Counted from the stretch's first letter, positions 40,383 to 50,564 are shown. The stretch is 64,000 nt of DNA from Clostridium sp. (GCA_023664325.1 JAMPFS010000007.1:1-64000), one strand, 5' to 3'. The notes: a model not told the origin generated them from the sequence alone. Program-made: numbers and translations.

Positions 40383-41708
40383 ATGAAGAGAATATTTTTT
40401 GGATTGGTATTGGGAATCATGCTGCTGTTTGGGGCAGGCGTAAACGCATCAGCGGAAACGGCAGTGGAGAAAAATGGGGCATTGAAGGTATCCGGAACTA
40501 CGCTTGTAAGCCAGAAAACGGGAAAGGCGGTAAAGCTTCAAGGCGTCAGTACGCATGGAATCAATTGGGATGTAGGATATCCTTATATATCAAAGAGCGC
40601 ATTTCAAACTCTGCGAAACAGTTATGGGGTCAATGCCATCCGTCTGGCAATGTATACACAGGATTATGATGGATATTGCACAGGAGCGGGGAGCGCATCA
40701 CAACAGGAGGTTCAGAAGAAATTAAAAGAGCGGATTGATAAGGGTGTTCAGGCGGCAACGGATCTTGGCATGTATGTGATTATCGACTGGCATGTGTTAC
40801 AGGATAAGGATCCCAATGTATATAAAAAGCAGGCAAAGACCTTTTTTAAGGAAATGTCTGCAAAGTATGCGGCATATGACAATGTTTTATATGAGATTTG
40901 CAATGAACCAAACAGCGGTACTACATGGAGTGAAATTAAGAAATATGCAAAAGAAGTCATCCCGGTTATCCGTGCAAATGATCCGGATGCCGTTATTATC
41001 GTTGGCACTCCAAACTGGTCCCAGGATGTGGATATAGCCGCTGATTCACCGCTTTCCTATGAAAATGTTATGTACGCCATGCATTTCTATTCTGCGACAC
41101 ATAAAAGTGACATGAGAAATAAGTTACAGACTGCGCTTGATAAAAAACTGCCGGTTATGGTTACGGAATACGGGGTATCCGAAGCAAGCGGTAATGGAAG
41201 CATTGATACAAAGGAAGCAGGTAAATGGCTGGATATGCTCGATAAGAATGATATCAGTTACTTTGCATGGAGCCTGAGCAATAAGGCGGAGTCTGCCTCC
41301 CTTCTGAAAGCAGGCACGAAGAAAAAGAGCGGATGGAAAACATCTGATTTGTCAAAGGCAGGCAAGTGGGTATTTGCCAGGTACCAAAAGGCAGCCGGCA
41401 TTTCAAATACCGCAGCAAAGCCGAAAAAAGTGAGTGGTTTAACGGTTAAAAACCAGAAGGGGAAAAAGATAAAAATCTCCTATAAGAAGGTGGCGGGAGC
41501 GACCGGATATGAGATTTCCTACAGCACCAGCAAAAGCTTTGCCAAGAGCAAGACCAAGACGGTCAAAACAAAAAAGACAAGTTACACGGTGAAAAAGAGA
41601 ACAAAGGGGAAAACCTACTATATCCGTGTCCGGGCATATAAAACAGCAAATGGAAGTACGGTAAAGGGTTCCTATTGTACCGCCAAAAAAGTCAAGATAA
41701 AAAAATAG
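40383..41708 (+). CDS. Secreted GH5 endoglucanase with C-terminal fibronectin III-like domain
   Basis: A 441-residue enzyme. Signal peptide 1-25 (MKRIFFGLVLGIMLLFGAG). The glycoside hydrolase family 5 barrel covers about 30-340: LQGVSTHGINW, NAIRLAMY, GMYVIIDWHV, the acid/base Glu175 in YEICNEPN, VMYAMHFYSATH and nucleophile Glu262 in VMVTEYGVSE, FAWSLSNK. The closest pattern is GH5_2-type beta-1,4-endoglucanases. From about 360 a Lys-rich fibronectin III-like domain (VSGLTVKNQKGKKIKISYKK, then GATGYEISYSTS) runs to the end and may attach it to the wall or substrate. ATG 40383 follows GGGGAGGTTTC. It would cut cellulose or mixed-linkage glucans outside the cell. Confidence 0.93.
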   Translation: MKRIFFGLVLGIMLLFGAGVNASAETAVEKNGALKVSGTTLVSQKTGKAVKLQGVSTHGINWDVGYPYISKSAFQTLRNSYGVNAIRLAMYTQDYDGYCTGAGSASQQEVQKKLKERIDKGVQAATDLGMYVIIDWHVLQDKDPNVYKKQAKTFFKEMSAKYAAYDNVLYEICNEPNSGTTWSEIKKYAKEVIPVIRANDPDAVIIVGTPNWSQDVDIAADSPLSYENVMYAMHFYSATHKSDMRNKLQTALDKKLPVMVTEYGVSEASGNGSIDTKEAGKWLDMLDKNDISYFAWSLSNKAESASLLKAGTKKKSGWKTSDLSKAGKWVFARYQKAAGISNTAAKPKKVSGLTVKNQKGKKIKISYKKVAGATGYEISYSTSKSFAKSKTKTVKTKKTSYTVKKRTKGKTYYIRVRAYKTANGSTVKGSYCTAKKVKIKK

Positions 41709-41774
41709 CGATTGTATCATAGTTGTAACAATCATAAAGAAAAGATGAAAAATGCACTAGTTTTGTCGAAACGC

Positions 41775-41803
41775 TTGCAGAAATCAATATATGACATTAT
41801 AAT
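41775..41803 (+). promoter_or_regulatory. Promoter of the L,D-transpeptidase gene
   Basis: TTGCAG at 41775-41780, a 17-nt spacer and TATAAT at 41798-41803, 50 nt before the start codon. Confidence 0.75.
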
Positions 41804-41853
41804 GTGGGAGAAACAATAATCAAATAGGTCTACATAATGAATGGAGAAATGTT

Positions 41854-42999
41854 ATGAAAAGAAAATGGCAATGTGTTGGCAGGCATTGTTTGTGGATGCT
41901 TGCGGTGGGTGTGATGTTAGGAAGCGGCAGTGTGGCGCATGCAACGGTCATTGATGCGCAGCCGGACAAACCAACCGTCACTACTACAGAATCTACAGAA
42001 GAGAATATTATACATGGATGGAATGCGGCAAAGGACAAATACTATAAAAATGGTGCAGCTGTTACCGGAGTACAGAAGATTCATGATGATTTATATTATT
42101 TTGAAAAGGATGGCAAGCTGTACAAGAAAACCGGTTACCGAACCATTGCAGGAAAGAAGTACTATTTCGATAAGGATCACACAATGAAGACAGGTGTGGT
42201 AAAGGTGAAGGGCAAGCGATACTATTTTAGCAAGAACAATGGCGCACGTTATGAGCAGAAAGGAATCCGCAAGGTTGACGGTCAATATTACCGGTTTGGC
42301 AGCAAATATGAATTGAAGTCAGGATGGGCAAGAAGTAAAGGCAAACGGTACTACTTTGATAAGAAAACGTATCAGGGCGCTGTTGGCTGGACATATATTG
42401 GCAAGTACAAATACTACTTCAACAAAAAAGGACAGTTAGTGCAGGATTTGCGGAATGCAAAGGTGCTTTCTAAAAAGCAGACCCAAAAGAATCAAAAGGG
42501 TACCTATATGATTAAGGTAAACCGTACGGCGAGCTGTGTAACCGTCTATGCGAGGGATTATGACAAAACGTATAAGAGTGCAAAAGCAAGCTATGTGATA
42601 CCGGTAGTCTCTTTTGTATGTTCTGCCGGCAGTGCCACGCCGGTTGGAACTTTTTCCATTCGGGACAAGCTGCGCTGGCATGAACTGATGGGGCCTTCCT
42701 GGGGGCAGTGGTGTGAACATTTAACGGACGATATTTTATTTCATTCCGTATATTATAATGTGGAAAAGAACAATAAGACATTGGATGTTTCGGCATATAA
42801 TAAGCTTGGAAGCATGGCATCTCACGGCTGCATACGGCTGACGGCTGGTGATGCAAAGTGGATCTTTGACAATTGCGGAGTTGGAACATCGGTTACGATT
42901 TATAACAATAAGAAGAATCCGGGACCGTTTGACAAACCAAAAGCAAAGAAACTGTCTTCCGGTCATACATGGGATCCTACCGATCCGGCATTCAAATAA
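41854..42999 (+). CDS. Secreted L,D-transpeptidase with wall-binding repeats
   Basis: A 381-residue protein. Signal peptide 1-30. About seven 20-residue wall-binding repeats at 55-200 (GYRTIAGKKYYFDKDHTMKT type) are followed by a YkuD catalytic domain at about 215-355: MIKVNRTASCVTVY, VIPVVSFVCSAGSATPVGTF, ILFHSVYYN with the conserved His, and SMASHGCIRLTAGDAKWIF with catalytic Cys326. It makes 3-3 crosslinks or attaches proteins to peptidoglycan. The repeats here come before the enzyme domain, whereas in the 37738 protein they come after it. It has its own promoter and is followed by a strong terminator. Confidence 0.93.
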   Translation: MKRKWQCVGRHCLWMLAVGVMLGSGSVAHATVIDAQPDKPTVTTTESTEENIIHGWNAAKDKYYKNGAAVTGVQKIHDDLYYFEKDGKLYKKTGYRTIAGKKYYFDKDHTMKTGVVKVKGKRYYFSKNNGARYEQKGIRKVDGQYYRFGSKYELKSGWARSKGKRYYFDKKTYQGAVGWTYIGKYKYYFNKKGQLVQDLRNAKVLSKKQTQKNQKGTYMIKVNRTASCVTVYARDYDKTYKSAKASYVIPVVSFVCSAGSATPVGTFSIRDKLRWHELMGPSWGQWCEHLTDDILFHSVYYNVEKNNKTLDVSAYNKLGSMASHGCIRLTAGDAKWIFDNCGVGTSVTIYNNKKNPGPFDKPKAKKLSSGHTWDPTDPAFK

Positions 43000-43065
43000 G
43001 ATGAATGGCTTATCACCGGTTAAGCCGGAGACAGGCGGTCATTCCTTTTAATCGCAGAATGATGA

Positions 43066-43129
43066 GAGGAATCTTAAAATAACATTTGTGTTGCGCAGAT
43101 GAAATATTTTAAGATTCCTCTTTTGTTTT
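43066..43129 (+). terminator. Intrinsic terminator after the L,D-transpeptidase
   Basis: A perfect 16-bp stem GAGGAATCTTAAAATA (43066-43081)/TATTTTAAGATTCCTC (43105-43120), then TTTTGTTTT. Confidence 0.93.
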
Positions 43130-43339
43130 GACAGGATAAGTCAGACAATAATGCTATAAAAGCTATATAAGTCAGATTATTCGACAATATGTCGCTATTA
43201 TACTATTTACAAAAAAAGACGTTCGTTGTATTATATCAATTGATTTATAAAATAATGATTATTTCATAATGTCAACATTATATTTTAAGCGTTCCATCCG
43301 CTGGAAGGATGGACACATAGTCAGAAAGGAAAGAAAATC
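43130..43339 (+). promoter_or_regulatory. AT-rich leader of gltB with small hairpin
   Basis: It holds TTGACA at 43128-43133, a repeated GTCAGA(C/T)(A/T)AT motif at about 43140-43180, several possible -10 boxes and a 7-bp hairpin TCCATCC/GGATGGA at 43293-43313 just before the ribosome site. It may carry an operator for nitrogen control, but no known riboswitch or regulator site is recognised. Confidence 0.45.
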
Positions 43340-46300
43340 ATGACAGAGCATATGAAGAAAGAGGTTGGCTTGTACAATTCCTCGTTTGAACATGACAATT
43401 GCGGCATCGGCGCAGTTGTGAATATCAAAGGAAAGAAGAGTCATGCAACGGTTGATAACGCTTTACAGATTGTGGAGAAGCTGGAGCACAGGGCAGGTAA
43501 GGATGCGGAGGGAAAGACAGGTGATGGAGTCGGCATTCTTTTGCAGATCTGCCATAAGTTTTTCCGCAAAGCGGTTGGGGAGCTTGGCGTAGATTTAGGT
43601 GGGGAGAGAGATTACGGAATTGGTATGTTTTTCTTTACCCAGGATGAACTGAAGCGGAACCAGGCAAAAAAAATGTTTGAAGTGATTGTTGAGAAGGAAG
43701 GCATGGAATTTCTTTGCTGGAGAGAAGTGCCGATTCAGCCGGAGATTCTTGGCAAGAAAGCCGTGGATGTTATGCCATGCATTATGCAGGCATTTATCAA
43801 GCGTCCGGATGATGTTGCCAAAGGACTTGATTTTGACCGGAAACTCTATATTGTAAGGAGGGTGTTTGAACAGTCAAGTGATGATAACTATGTTGTTTCC
43901 CTGTCTTCGAGAACGATTGTATATAAAGGAATGTTTTTAGTAGATGAGCTGCGTCTGTTCTTTGAGGATTTGCACAATACGGATTATGAGTCTGCGATTG
44001 CGCTGGTTCATTCAAGATTTTCGACCAATACGACGCCTAGCTGGTTAAGGGCGCATCCATACCGCTACCTGGTACATAATGGTGAGATTAATACGATTCG
44101 TGGTAATGCGGATAAAATGCATGCCAGAGAGGAGTCTATGGAGTCCGATTATTTTAAGGGAGAGATGCATAAGCTGACTCCGGTTGTAGATCCGAATGGA
44201 TCCGATTCTGCAAGGCTTGACAATACACTGGAATTTTTGGTGATGAGCGGCATGCCGCTTCCGCTGGCGGTTATGATTACGATTCCGGAACCGTGGGAGA
44301 ATAACCGCTACATGTCTCAGAAAAAAAAGGATTTTTATCAGTATTATGCGACCATGATGGAACCGTGGGATGGCCCGGCGTCTATTTTGTTCACGGATGG
44401 GGATATTATGGGTGCCGTGCTGGATCGTAACGGACTGCGTCCTTCCCGATACATGATTACGGATGATGATAATTTGATTCTTTCATCCGAAGTGGGTGTG
44501 CTGGATATTGATCCGAGCCATATTATCATGAAAGAACGTCTGCATCCGGGAAAGATGCTGTTAGTTGACACGGTAAAGGGGAAACTGGTTTCGGATGAGG
44601 AATTAAAGGAAATGTATGCAGGCGCACAGCCGTATGGTGAATGGCTGGATTCCAATCTTGTCTACCTTAAGGATTTAAAGATTCCAAACAGGAAGGTGCC
44701 GGAGCATACAAAGGAAGAAAGAGCGAAGCTGCAACGGGCATTTGGGTACACATATGAAGATTTGAATACCATTTTACCGATGGCGCAAAATGGCACGGAG
44801 GCAATCCAGGCGATGGGAACGGATTCACCGCTTGCAGTGCTTTCCGATAAGAGGCAGCCATTGTTTAATTACTTTAAACAGTTGTTTGCACAGGTAACCA
44901 ACCCGCCGATTGATGCCATTCGTGAGGAGGTTGTCACCTCTACATCTGTATATCTGGGAACAGACGGCAATATTTTGGAGGAAAAACCGGAAAACTGCCG
45001 GGTTCTTAAGATTTTTGATCCGATTCTCACCAATATTGATTTGATGAAGATCCGGAATATGAACGTAGAGGGAATCAGGGTTGGAGAGGTTTCCATTACC
45101 TATTATAAGAATACCTCATTGGAAAAAGCGATTGACCGTCTGTTTGTAGAGGCAGACCGCCTGTACAGGGATGGTGTGAATATTTTAATCCTGACAGACC
45201 GCGGAGTGGATGAGAACCATGTGGCAATTCCTTCCCTGTTAGCTGTTTCTGCCATGTCACAGCATTTGGTGCGGACGAGAAAGAAGACATCGGTTGCCCT
45301 GATTTTGGAGAGCGCAGAGCCGCGCGCAGTGCATCATTTTGCAACCTTACTGGGTTATGGGGCATCCGCCATCAATCCATATCTTGCGCAGGAGTCAATC
45401 AAAGAGTTAATTGATACAAACCGCTTAGACAAGGATTACTATGCAGCAGTGAATGATTACAATTCAGCGATTATTCACGGTATTGTAAAGATTGCATCCA
45501 AGATGGGTATCAGCACGATCCAGTCTTACCAGGGTTCCCAGATTTTTGAGGCAATCGGCATCAATAAAGCAGTGGTAGACCGTTACTTTACGAATACGGT
45601 CAGCCGGGTGGAAGGGATTGATTTAACGGATATTGAGAAGCAGGTAGATGCGCTTCACACAGCAGCCTTTGACCCGCTTGGATTAGATATGAATTTGAGC
45701 TTGGAAAGCAGCGGCAGCCATAAATTCAGAAGCGGGAAGGAAGAACATTTATATAACCCGCAGACGATTCATTTGCTGCAGCAGGCTACCCGTGTAGGCG
45801 ATTACAATATGTTTAAGCAGTATACGAGACTGATTAATGAGGAAATGGATCCTGTAAGCCTCAGGGGACTTATGGAGTTTAATTACCCGGAAAAGGGGAT
45901 ACCGATTGAGGAGGTAGAATCGGCGGATTCCATTGTGAAACGTTTCAAAACGGGCGCGATGTCCTATGGCTCGATTTCAAAGGAAGCGCATGAGACATTG
46001 GCAATTGCCATGAATATGCTTGGAGGTAAGTCGAATTCCGGTGAGGGCGGTGAAGATTTAGAACGTCTGACGGTTGGCGCAGATGGGAAGAACCGCTGTT
46101 CTGCAATTAAACAGGTGGCTTCCGGTCGGTTCGGTGTCACTTCCAAATATCTTACCAGTGCCAGGGAGATTCAGATTAAGATGGCACAGGGAGCAAAGCC
46201 GGGTGAGGGCGGACATTTACCGGGAGGAAAGGTATATCCGTGGATTGCAAAAACACGTCATTCGACGCCTGGTGTCGGGCTGATTTCACCACCGCCTCAT

Positions 46301-47872
46301 CATGACATTTATTCGATTGAGGATTTGGCGCAGCTTATTTATGACTGCAAAAATGCAAACCGGGAGGCAAGAATCTCGGTCAAGCTTGTTTCCGAGGCAG
46401 GTATTGGCACGGTTGCGGCAGGTGTTGCAAAAGCGGGCGCGCAGGTGATCCTGGTATCCGGCTATGACGGAGGCACAGGCGCCGCTCCCGGCAACTCCAT
46501 TTACAATGCCGGACTTCCGTGGGAGCTGGGGTTAGCAGAGACACATCAGACACTTATTATGAATGACCTGCGGAATAAAGTGATACTTGAAACAGATGGA
46601 AAACTGATGACAGGACGGGATGTCGCCATTGCAGCCATGCTCGGCGCAGAGGAATTTGGTTTTGCGACAGCGCCGCTTGTAACAATGGGATGCGTGATGA
46701 TGCGGGTATGTAATTTAGATACCTGTCCGGTCGGCGTGGCAACGCAGAATCCGGAGCTTCGGAAGCGGTTTAAAGGCAAACCGGAGTATGTTATAAATTT
46801 CATGGTGTTTATTGCGGAAGAGCTTCGTGAGTATATGGCAAAATTGGGAGTCAGGACGGTGGACGAATTAGTTGGACGTACCGATTTGCTGAAGGCGGGA
46901 AAACAGGCAGCGGACAAGAAAGTGGATCTGACAGCCATCTTAAATAATCCGTTCGCAGACAGCTCACAGAACAAGATTGCCTACCATAAGAAGAATGTGT
47001 ACGATTTTGAACTGCCGGATACGGTTGACGAGAAGATTCTTTTAAATACCTTCCGGGATGCGCTGGCAAAGAAGACAAAGAAGAGTGTGGAGATTGATGT
47101 AAAGAATACAGACCGTTCCGTTGGTACCATTTTCGGATCGGAGATTACCAGAAAATACTATAATGCGTTAGAGGATGATACCTATACCGTGAAATGTAAC
47201 GGTTCCGGAGGACAGAGTTTCGGCGCTTTTATTCCGAAAGGACTTACATTGGAATTGGTTGGCGACAGCAATGACTACTTTGGGAAAGGGCTTTCCGGAG
47301 GCAAACTGATTGTGTATCCTCCAAGAACCGTGCAGTTTAAACATGAGGAAAACATTCTCATTGGAAATGTCGCATTATACGGCGCAACCTCAGGTTCCGC
47401 TTATATCAACGGTATTGCAGGCGAGCGTTTTGCAGTCCGCAATTCCGGGGCAACGGCAGTCTGCGAGGGCGTGGGCGACCACGGCTGTGAATATATGACC
47501 GGTGGACGTGTGGTGATTCTTGGAGAAACCGGTAAGAATTTTGCGGCTGGAATGAGCGGCGGCATTGCTTATGTGCTGGATATGGACAGCGATCTTTATA
47601 TGAAGCTGAATAAGGAAATGGTGTCTATTGAACAGGTGGTTGATAAATATGATGTATTAGAGCTTAAGACGATGATTAATGATCATGTCAATTATACCAA
47701 TTCTGAGATTGGGAAATTGATTCTTGATAACTTTGGCGAGTATCTTCCGAAATTTAAGAAGATTATTCCACATGATTACAAGAAGATGATGAATATGATT
47801 GTACAGATGGAAGAGAAAGGTTTGAGTTCTGAGCAGGCACAGATTGAGGCGTTCTATGCTATGAAACACTAG
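43340..47872 (+). CDS. gltB: Glutamate synthase large subunit
   Basis: A 1510-residue ferredoxin/NADPH-type GOGAT alpha chain. The first 20 residues are a propeptide to be removed before Cys21 (HDNCGIGAVV), the N-terminal nucleophile of the class II glutaminase domain (to about 420). A central domain follows, then the FMN/synthase domain at about 830-1230, with GEGGEDLERL, KPGEGGHLPGGKV, VSGYDGGTGAAPGNS and the 3Fe-4S cysteines in MMRVCNLDTCPVGVATQ. The C-terminal GXGXG beta-helix runs from about 1260 (GNVALYGATSGSAYINGIAG). It transfers glutamine amide nitrogen to 2-oxoglutarate. The partner gltD follows 39 nt later. Confidence 0.97.
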   Translation: MTEHMKKEVGLYNSSFEHDNCGIGAVVNIKGKKSHATVDNALQIVEKLEHRAGKDAEGKTGDGVGILLQICHKFFRKAVGELGVDLGGERDYGIGMFFFTQDELKRNQAKKMFEVIVEKEGMEFLCWREVPIQPEILGKKAVDVMPCIMQAFIKRPDDVAKGLDFDRKLYIVRRVFEQSSDDNYVVSLSSRTIVYKGMFLVDELRLFFEDLHNTDYESAIALVHSRFSTNTTPSWLRAHPYRYLVHNGEINTIRGNADKMHAREESMESDYFKGEMHKLTPVVDPNGSDSARLDNTLEFLVMSGMPLPLAVMITIPEPWENNRYMSQKKKDFYQYYATMMEPWDGPASILFTDGDIMGAVLDRNGLRPSRYMITDDDNLILSSEVGVLDIDPSHIIMKERLHPGKMLLVDTVKGKLVSDEELKEMYAGAQPYGEWLDSNLVYLKDLKIPNRKVPEHTKEERAKLQRAFGYTYEDLNTILPMAQNGTEAIQAMGTDSPLAVLSDKRQPLFNYFKQLFAQVTNPPIDAIREEVVTSTSVYLGTDGNILEEKPENCRVLKIFDPILTNIDLMKIRNMNVEGIRVGEVSITYYKNTSLEKAIDRLFVEADRLYRDGVNILILTDRGVDENHVAIPSLLAVSAMSQHLVRTRKKTSVALILESAEPRAVHHFATLLGYGASAINPYLAQESIKELIDTNRLDKDYYAAVNDYNSAIIHGIVKIASKMGISTIQSYQGSQIFEAIGINKAVVDRYFTNTVSRVEGIDLTDIEKQVDALHTAAFDPLGLDMNLSLESSGSHKFRSGKEEHLYNPQTIHLLQQATRVGDYNMFKQYTRLINEEMDPVSLRGLMEFNYPEKGIPIEEVESADSIVKRFKTGAMSYGSISKEAHETLAIAMNMLGGKSNSGEGGEDLERLTVGADGKNRCSAIKQVASGRFGVTSKYLTSAREIQIKMAQGAKPGEGGHLPGGKVYPWIAKTRHSTPGVGLISPPPHHDIYSIEDLAQLIYDCKNANREARISVKLVSEAGIGTVAAGVAKAGAQVILVSGYDGGTGAAPGNSIYNAGLPWELGLAETHQTLIMNDLRNKVILETDGKLMTGRDVAIAAMLGAEEFGFATAPLVTMGCVMMRVCNLDTCPVGVATQNPELRKRFKGKPEYVINFMVFIAEELREYMAKLGVRTVDELVGRTDLLKAGKQAADKKVDLTAILNNPFADSSQNKIAYHKKNVYDFELPDTVDEKILLNTFRDALAKKTKKSVEIDVKNTDRSVGTIFGSEITRKYYNALEDDTYTVKCNGSGGQSFGAFIPKGLTLELVGDSNDYFGKGLSGGKLIVYPPRTVQFKHEENILIGNVALYGATSGSAYINGIAGERFAVRNSGATAVCEGVGDHGCEYMTGGRVVILGETGKNFAAGMSGGIAYVLDMDSDLYMKLNKEMVSIEQVVDKYDVLELKTMINDHVNYTNSEIGKLILDNFGEYLPKFKKIIPHDYKKMMNMIVQMEEKGLSSEQAQIEAFYAMKH

Positions 47873-47911
47873 TTTGCAATTGCCGAAACTGCTATGAAAG
47901 GAGATAGAACG

Positions 47912-49471
47912 TTGGGTAAAAAAACAGGATTTTTAGAATATGACAGAGAGACAAGTTTAGAAATCAGTCCAAAGGAACGGATTAAGAATTTTAATGAATT
48001 TCATGTGCCGCTTTCCAGCGAAAAGCAGCGTACACAGGCAGCGCGCTGTATGGAGTGTGGGGTTCCGTTTTGTCAGTCCGGCATGATGATTGGCGGTATG
48101 GCTTCCGGGTGTCCGCTTAACAATTTGATTCCGGAGTGGAACGACTGTGTATACAATGGAAACTGGGAGGAGGCGTTTGAACGTCTGAAAAAGACCAACA
48201 ACTTTCCGGAGTTTACTTCCAGGGTCTGCCCTTCGCCTTGTGAGGCAGCCTGTACCTGTAATTTAAACGGAGAGCCGGTCTCGAATAAGGAGAATGAGAG
48301 AAGCATTATTGAGTCCGCCTATGCAACAGGTCTTGCAGCACCCAAAGCGCCAAGCGTGCGCACAGGAAAGAAAGTCGCAGTGATTGGTTCCGGCCCTTCC
48401 GGGCTTGCAGCGGCAGATCAGCTAAACAAGCGTGGACATTCCGTGACAGTATATGAGAAAAGTGACCGGATTGGCGGGCTTTTGATGTACGGCATTCCGA
48501 ATATGAAGCTGGAAAAGCATATCATTGACCGCAAGGTAGAGGTGATGAAGGCAGAGGGCGTTACGTTTGTGACGAATGCCAATGTCGGCGCAACCAAAGC
48601 GGCTATGGCGCCGATGGTTGCAAAAGATGATGTCATGGGTGGTTATCTCACGGATGCAAAGGAAAAGGCGGTTAAGGCGGATACGCTTTTAAAAGAGTAT
48701 GACAGCATTGTTCTTGCCTGTGGCGCATCCAATCCAAGAAATATTAAGGCAAAGGGAAGAGATGCGAAGGGCATATATTTTGCGGTGGATTTTTTAAAGA
48801 CGACTACAAAAAGCCTGTTAAACTCGGAGTTCAAGGATAAAAAGTTTGTCAACGCAAAGGGAAAGAATGTGCTTGTGATCGGCGGTGGCGATACCGGCAA
48901 TGACTGTGTGGGAACATCCATCCGTCAGGGCTGTAAGAGTGTTGTGCAGCTCGAAATGATGCCGAAACCACCGGTCTGCCGGGCAGAGTCAAACCCGTGG
49001 CCGGAATGGCCGAAAATTCTTAAGACGGATTACGGTCAGGAGGAGGCAATTTCCGTGTTTGGCAAGGATCCCCGGATTTATGAGACAACCGTCAAGGAAT
49101 TTCTGAAGGATCAGGATGGCAATGTGACGAAGGCAAAATGTGTGAAGCTTGAGTGGAAGAAGGACGCCAAAACAGGGCGTATGGCTATGTCTGAGATCGA
49201 GGGCAGTGAATATGAAGTACCCTGCGATATTGTGTTGATTGCAGCAGGATTCTTAGGGTCACAGGAGTATGTGTCAAAGGCATTTGGCGTGGAGTTAAAT
49301 GAACGAACCAATGTAAAGACAGAAGGTGGGAAATATGCAACGAATGTGCCGAAGATCTTTACAGCAGGAGATATGCACAGGGGGCAGTCATTAGTAGTAT
49401 GGGCGATCCGGGAAGGCCGTGAGGTGGCAAGGGAAGTGGATACTGCCCTGATGGGATATTCCAATTTGTAG
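47912..49471 (+). CDS. gltD: Glutamate synthase small subunit
   Basis: A 519-residue FAD/NADPH and Fe-S protein that feeds electrons to GltB. The N-terminal cluster motif is AARCMECGVPFCQSG with CPLNNLIPEWND, then RVCPSPCEAACTCNL. The FAD loop is VIGSGPSGLAAADQL, followed by GGLLMYGIPNMKL, the NADPH loop VIGGGDTGNDCVGT and the late FTAGDMHRGQSLVVWAI. TTG 47912 (MGKKTGFLEYDRE, the usual family start) is preferred over ATG 47894 because AAAGGAGATA lies 7 nt before the TTG and overlaps the ATG. Confidence 0.95.
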   Translation: MGKKTGFLEYDRETSLEISPKERIKNFNEFHVPLSSEKQRTQAARCMECGVPFCQSGMMIGGMASGCPLNNLIPEWNDCVYNGNWEEAFERLKKTNNFPEFTSRVCPSPCEAACTCNLNGEPVSNKENERSIIESAYATGLAAPKAPSVRTGKKVAVIGSGPSGLAAADQLNKRGHSVTVYEKSDRIGGLLMYGIPNMKLEKHIIDRKVEVMKAEGVTFVTNANVGATKAAMAPMVAKDDVMGGYLTDAKEKAVKADTLLKEYDSIVLACGASNPRNIKAKGRDAKGIYFAVDFLKTTTKSLLNSEFKDKKFVNAKGKNVLVIGGGDTGNDCVGTSIRQGCKSVVQLEMMPKPPVCRAESNPWPEWPKILKTDYGQEEAISVFGKDPRIYETTVKEFLKDQDGNVTKAKCVKLEWKKDAKTGRMAMSEIEGSEYEVPCDIVLIAAGFLGSQEYVSKAFGVELNERTNVKTEGGKYATNVPKIFTAGDMHRGQSLVVWAIREGREVAREVDTALMGYSNL

Positions 49472-49542
49472 GGGATGGCAGTTTGATAGAATCCGGGCAG
49501 ATCAAACATTTTGTAATATAACAGGATTAGGGTACACTTTAG

Positions 49543-50004
49543 ATGAATCAGGCAGGTTTTTTGAATTTAAAAAAGGATATCAGAACCTATTATAAGGGAG
49601 TCTTGCTGGCAGCAGTTTATATTGTGGGCGCAGATGCGCTGTTTGGCGGCATGTGTCCGGGCGTGCTGCTGACGGGATTTCCCTGTCCGGCATGTGGATT
49701 GACACGGGCAGGAATATATGTTTTAACCCTTCAGTTTCAAAGAGCCTGGGTGATGAATCCGGTGATCTATGCGATCGGCGCATTCCTTCTCTATTTTCTG
49801 ATATGCCGTTACATTCTGGGGAAACCGTCTGCCGGTGTGAAATGGATGCTGTGGGCTGTTTTGATTCTTCTGCTTTTGGTCTATTTTTACCGCATGGCAA
49901 ATTGCTTTCCGGAATATGCAGCAGCAGGGCAATCCCCGGGTACGCCAATGGTTTATACGCAGGAAAATTTGCTGCGGAGGCTTGTATCGCATGTCGGAAA
50001 ATAG
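49543..50004 (+). CDS. DUF2752 membrane protein
   Basis: A 153-residue protein with three to four membrane helices. The DUF2752 signature GFPCPACGLTRAGIYVLT (about 46-63) has a Cys-x2-Cys-Gly-x-T-R pattern at a membrane border, and the helices at 22-40, 68-92 and 100-118 follow. The family role is unknown; it is often found with TM2 and other small membrane proteins, as here. The ribosome site is weak (TTAGGGTAC). Confidence 0.85.
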   Translation: MNQAGFLNLKKDIRTYYKGVLLAAVYIVGADALFGGMCPGVLLTGFPCPACGLTRAGIYVLTLQFQRAWVMNPVIYAIGAFLLYFLICRYILGKPSAGVKWMLWAVLILLLLVYFYRMANCFPEYAAAGQSPGTPMVYTQENLLRRLVSHVGK

Positions 50005-50114
50005 AAAGCTTAGGCAGTGCAAATTTTTGTTGCCAGAATGTATTTAAAATGTTAGAATGATGGGAGTGAAAGAGGGGAGTACTTTCATGAGTACAAAAGA
50101 AGGAGGATCTCAGA

Positions 50115-50342
50115 ATGAATGAAGAAATGTCATTAGGCCAATGGATTGGAACCATTGTTCTTGGTACTATTCCATGCGTGAATATTATTATGCTGATTAT
50201 TTGGGCAGTAAGCGCAGAGAATATCAATAAGAAGAGATGGGCGCAGGCTCAGTTGATTGTAACGGTAGTTTTGGCTGTTATCAGCTTTATCTTTGGTATG
50301 GTAATGGGCTTGGCAGTGCCAGCGGCTTTGTCCGGTATGTAG
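50115..50342 (+). CDS. Small two-helix membrane protein
   Basis: A 75-residue protein with helices at about 8-31 (GQWIGTIVLGTIPCVNIIMLIIWAV) and 45-70, joined by a short charged loop (SAENINKKRWAQAQ). The layout resembles small CD225/TM2-like or DUF5362-like bacterial proteins, but assignment is uncertain. It has a perfect AAGGAGGATC site and is followed by a terminator. It comes 110 nt after the DUF2752 gene. Confidence 0.75.
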   Translation: MNEEMSLGQWIGTIVLGTIPCVNIIMLIIWAVSAENINKKRWAQAQLIVTVVLAVISFIFGMVMGLAVPAALSGM

Positions 50343-50365
50343 GATTTACGTATGCAGCGGATGAT

Positions 50366-50405
50366 AGAGCATTACATTCTTTCGGGAAAGTAATGCTCTT
50401 TTCTA
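50366..50405 (+). terminator. Intrinsic terminator after the small membrane protein
   Basis: AGAGCATTAC (50366-50375)/GTAATGCTCT (50390-50399) with a CTTTCGGGAAA-type loop, then TTTTCT. Confidence 0.88.
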
Positions 50406-50564
50406 TGTTGGAAGAACAAATGCCGTTTGCTTATTGAAAAACAGGTAAAAAGTATGTATAATAGATGTGTATGTGTTATCATTGTATGTGAGAGTTTATA
50501 TAGCGGAATTTACAAGGGAGCTATTTTGAAAGCACAGGCGGATTAAAATAAGGATGAGGGGAAC

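Noticed and set aside
43130..43339. T-box or glutamine riboswitch before gltB
   Set aside because: No T-box sequence, specifier stem or glnA-motif could be found by eye; only short hairpins and AT-rich boxes.
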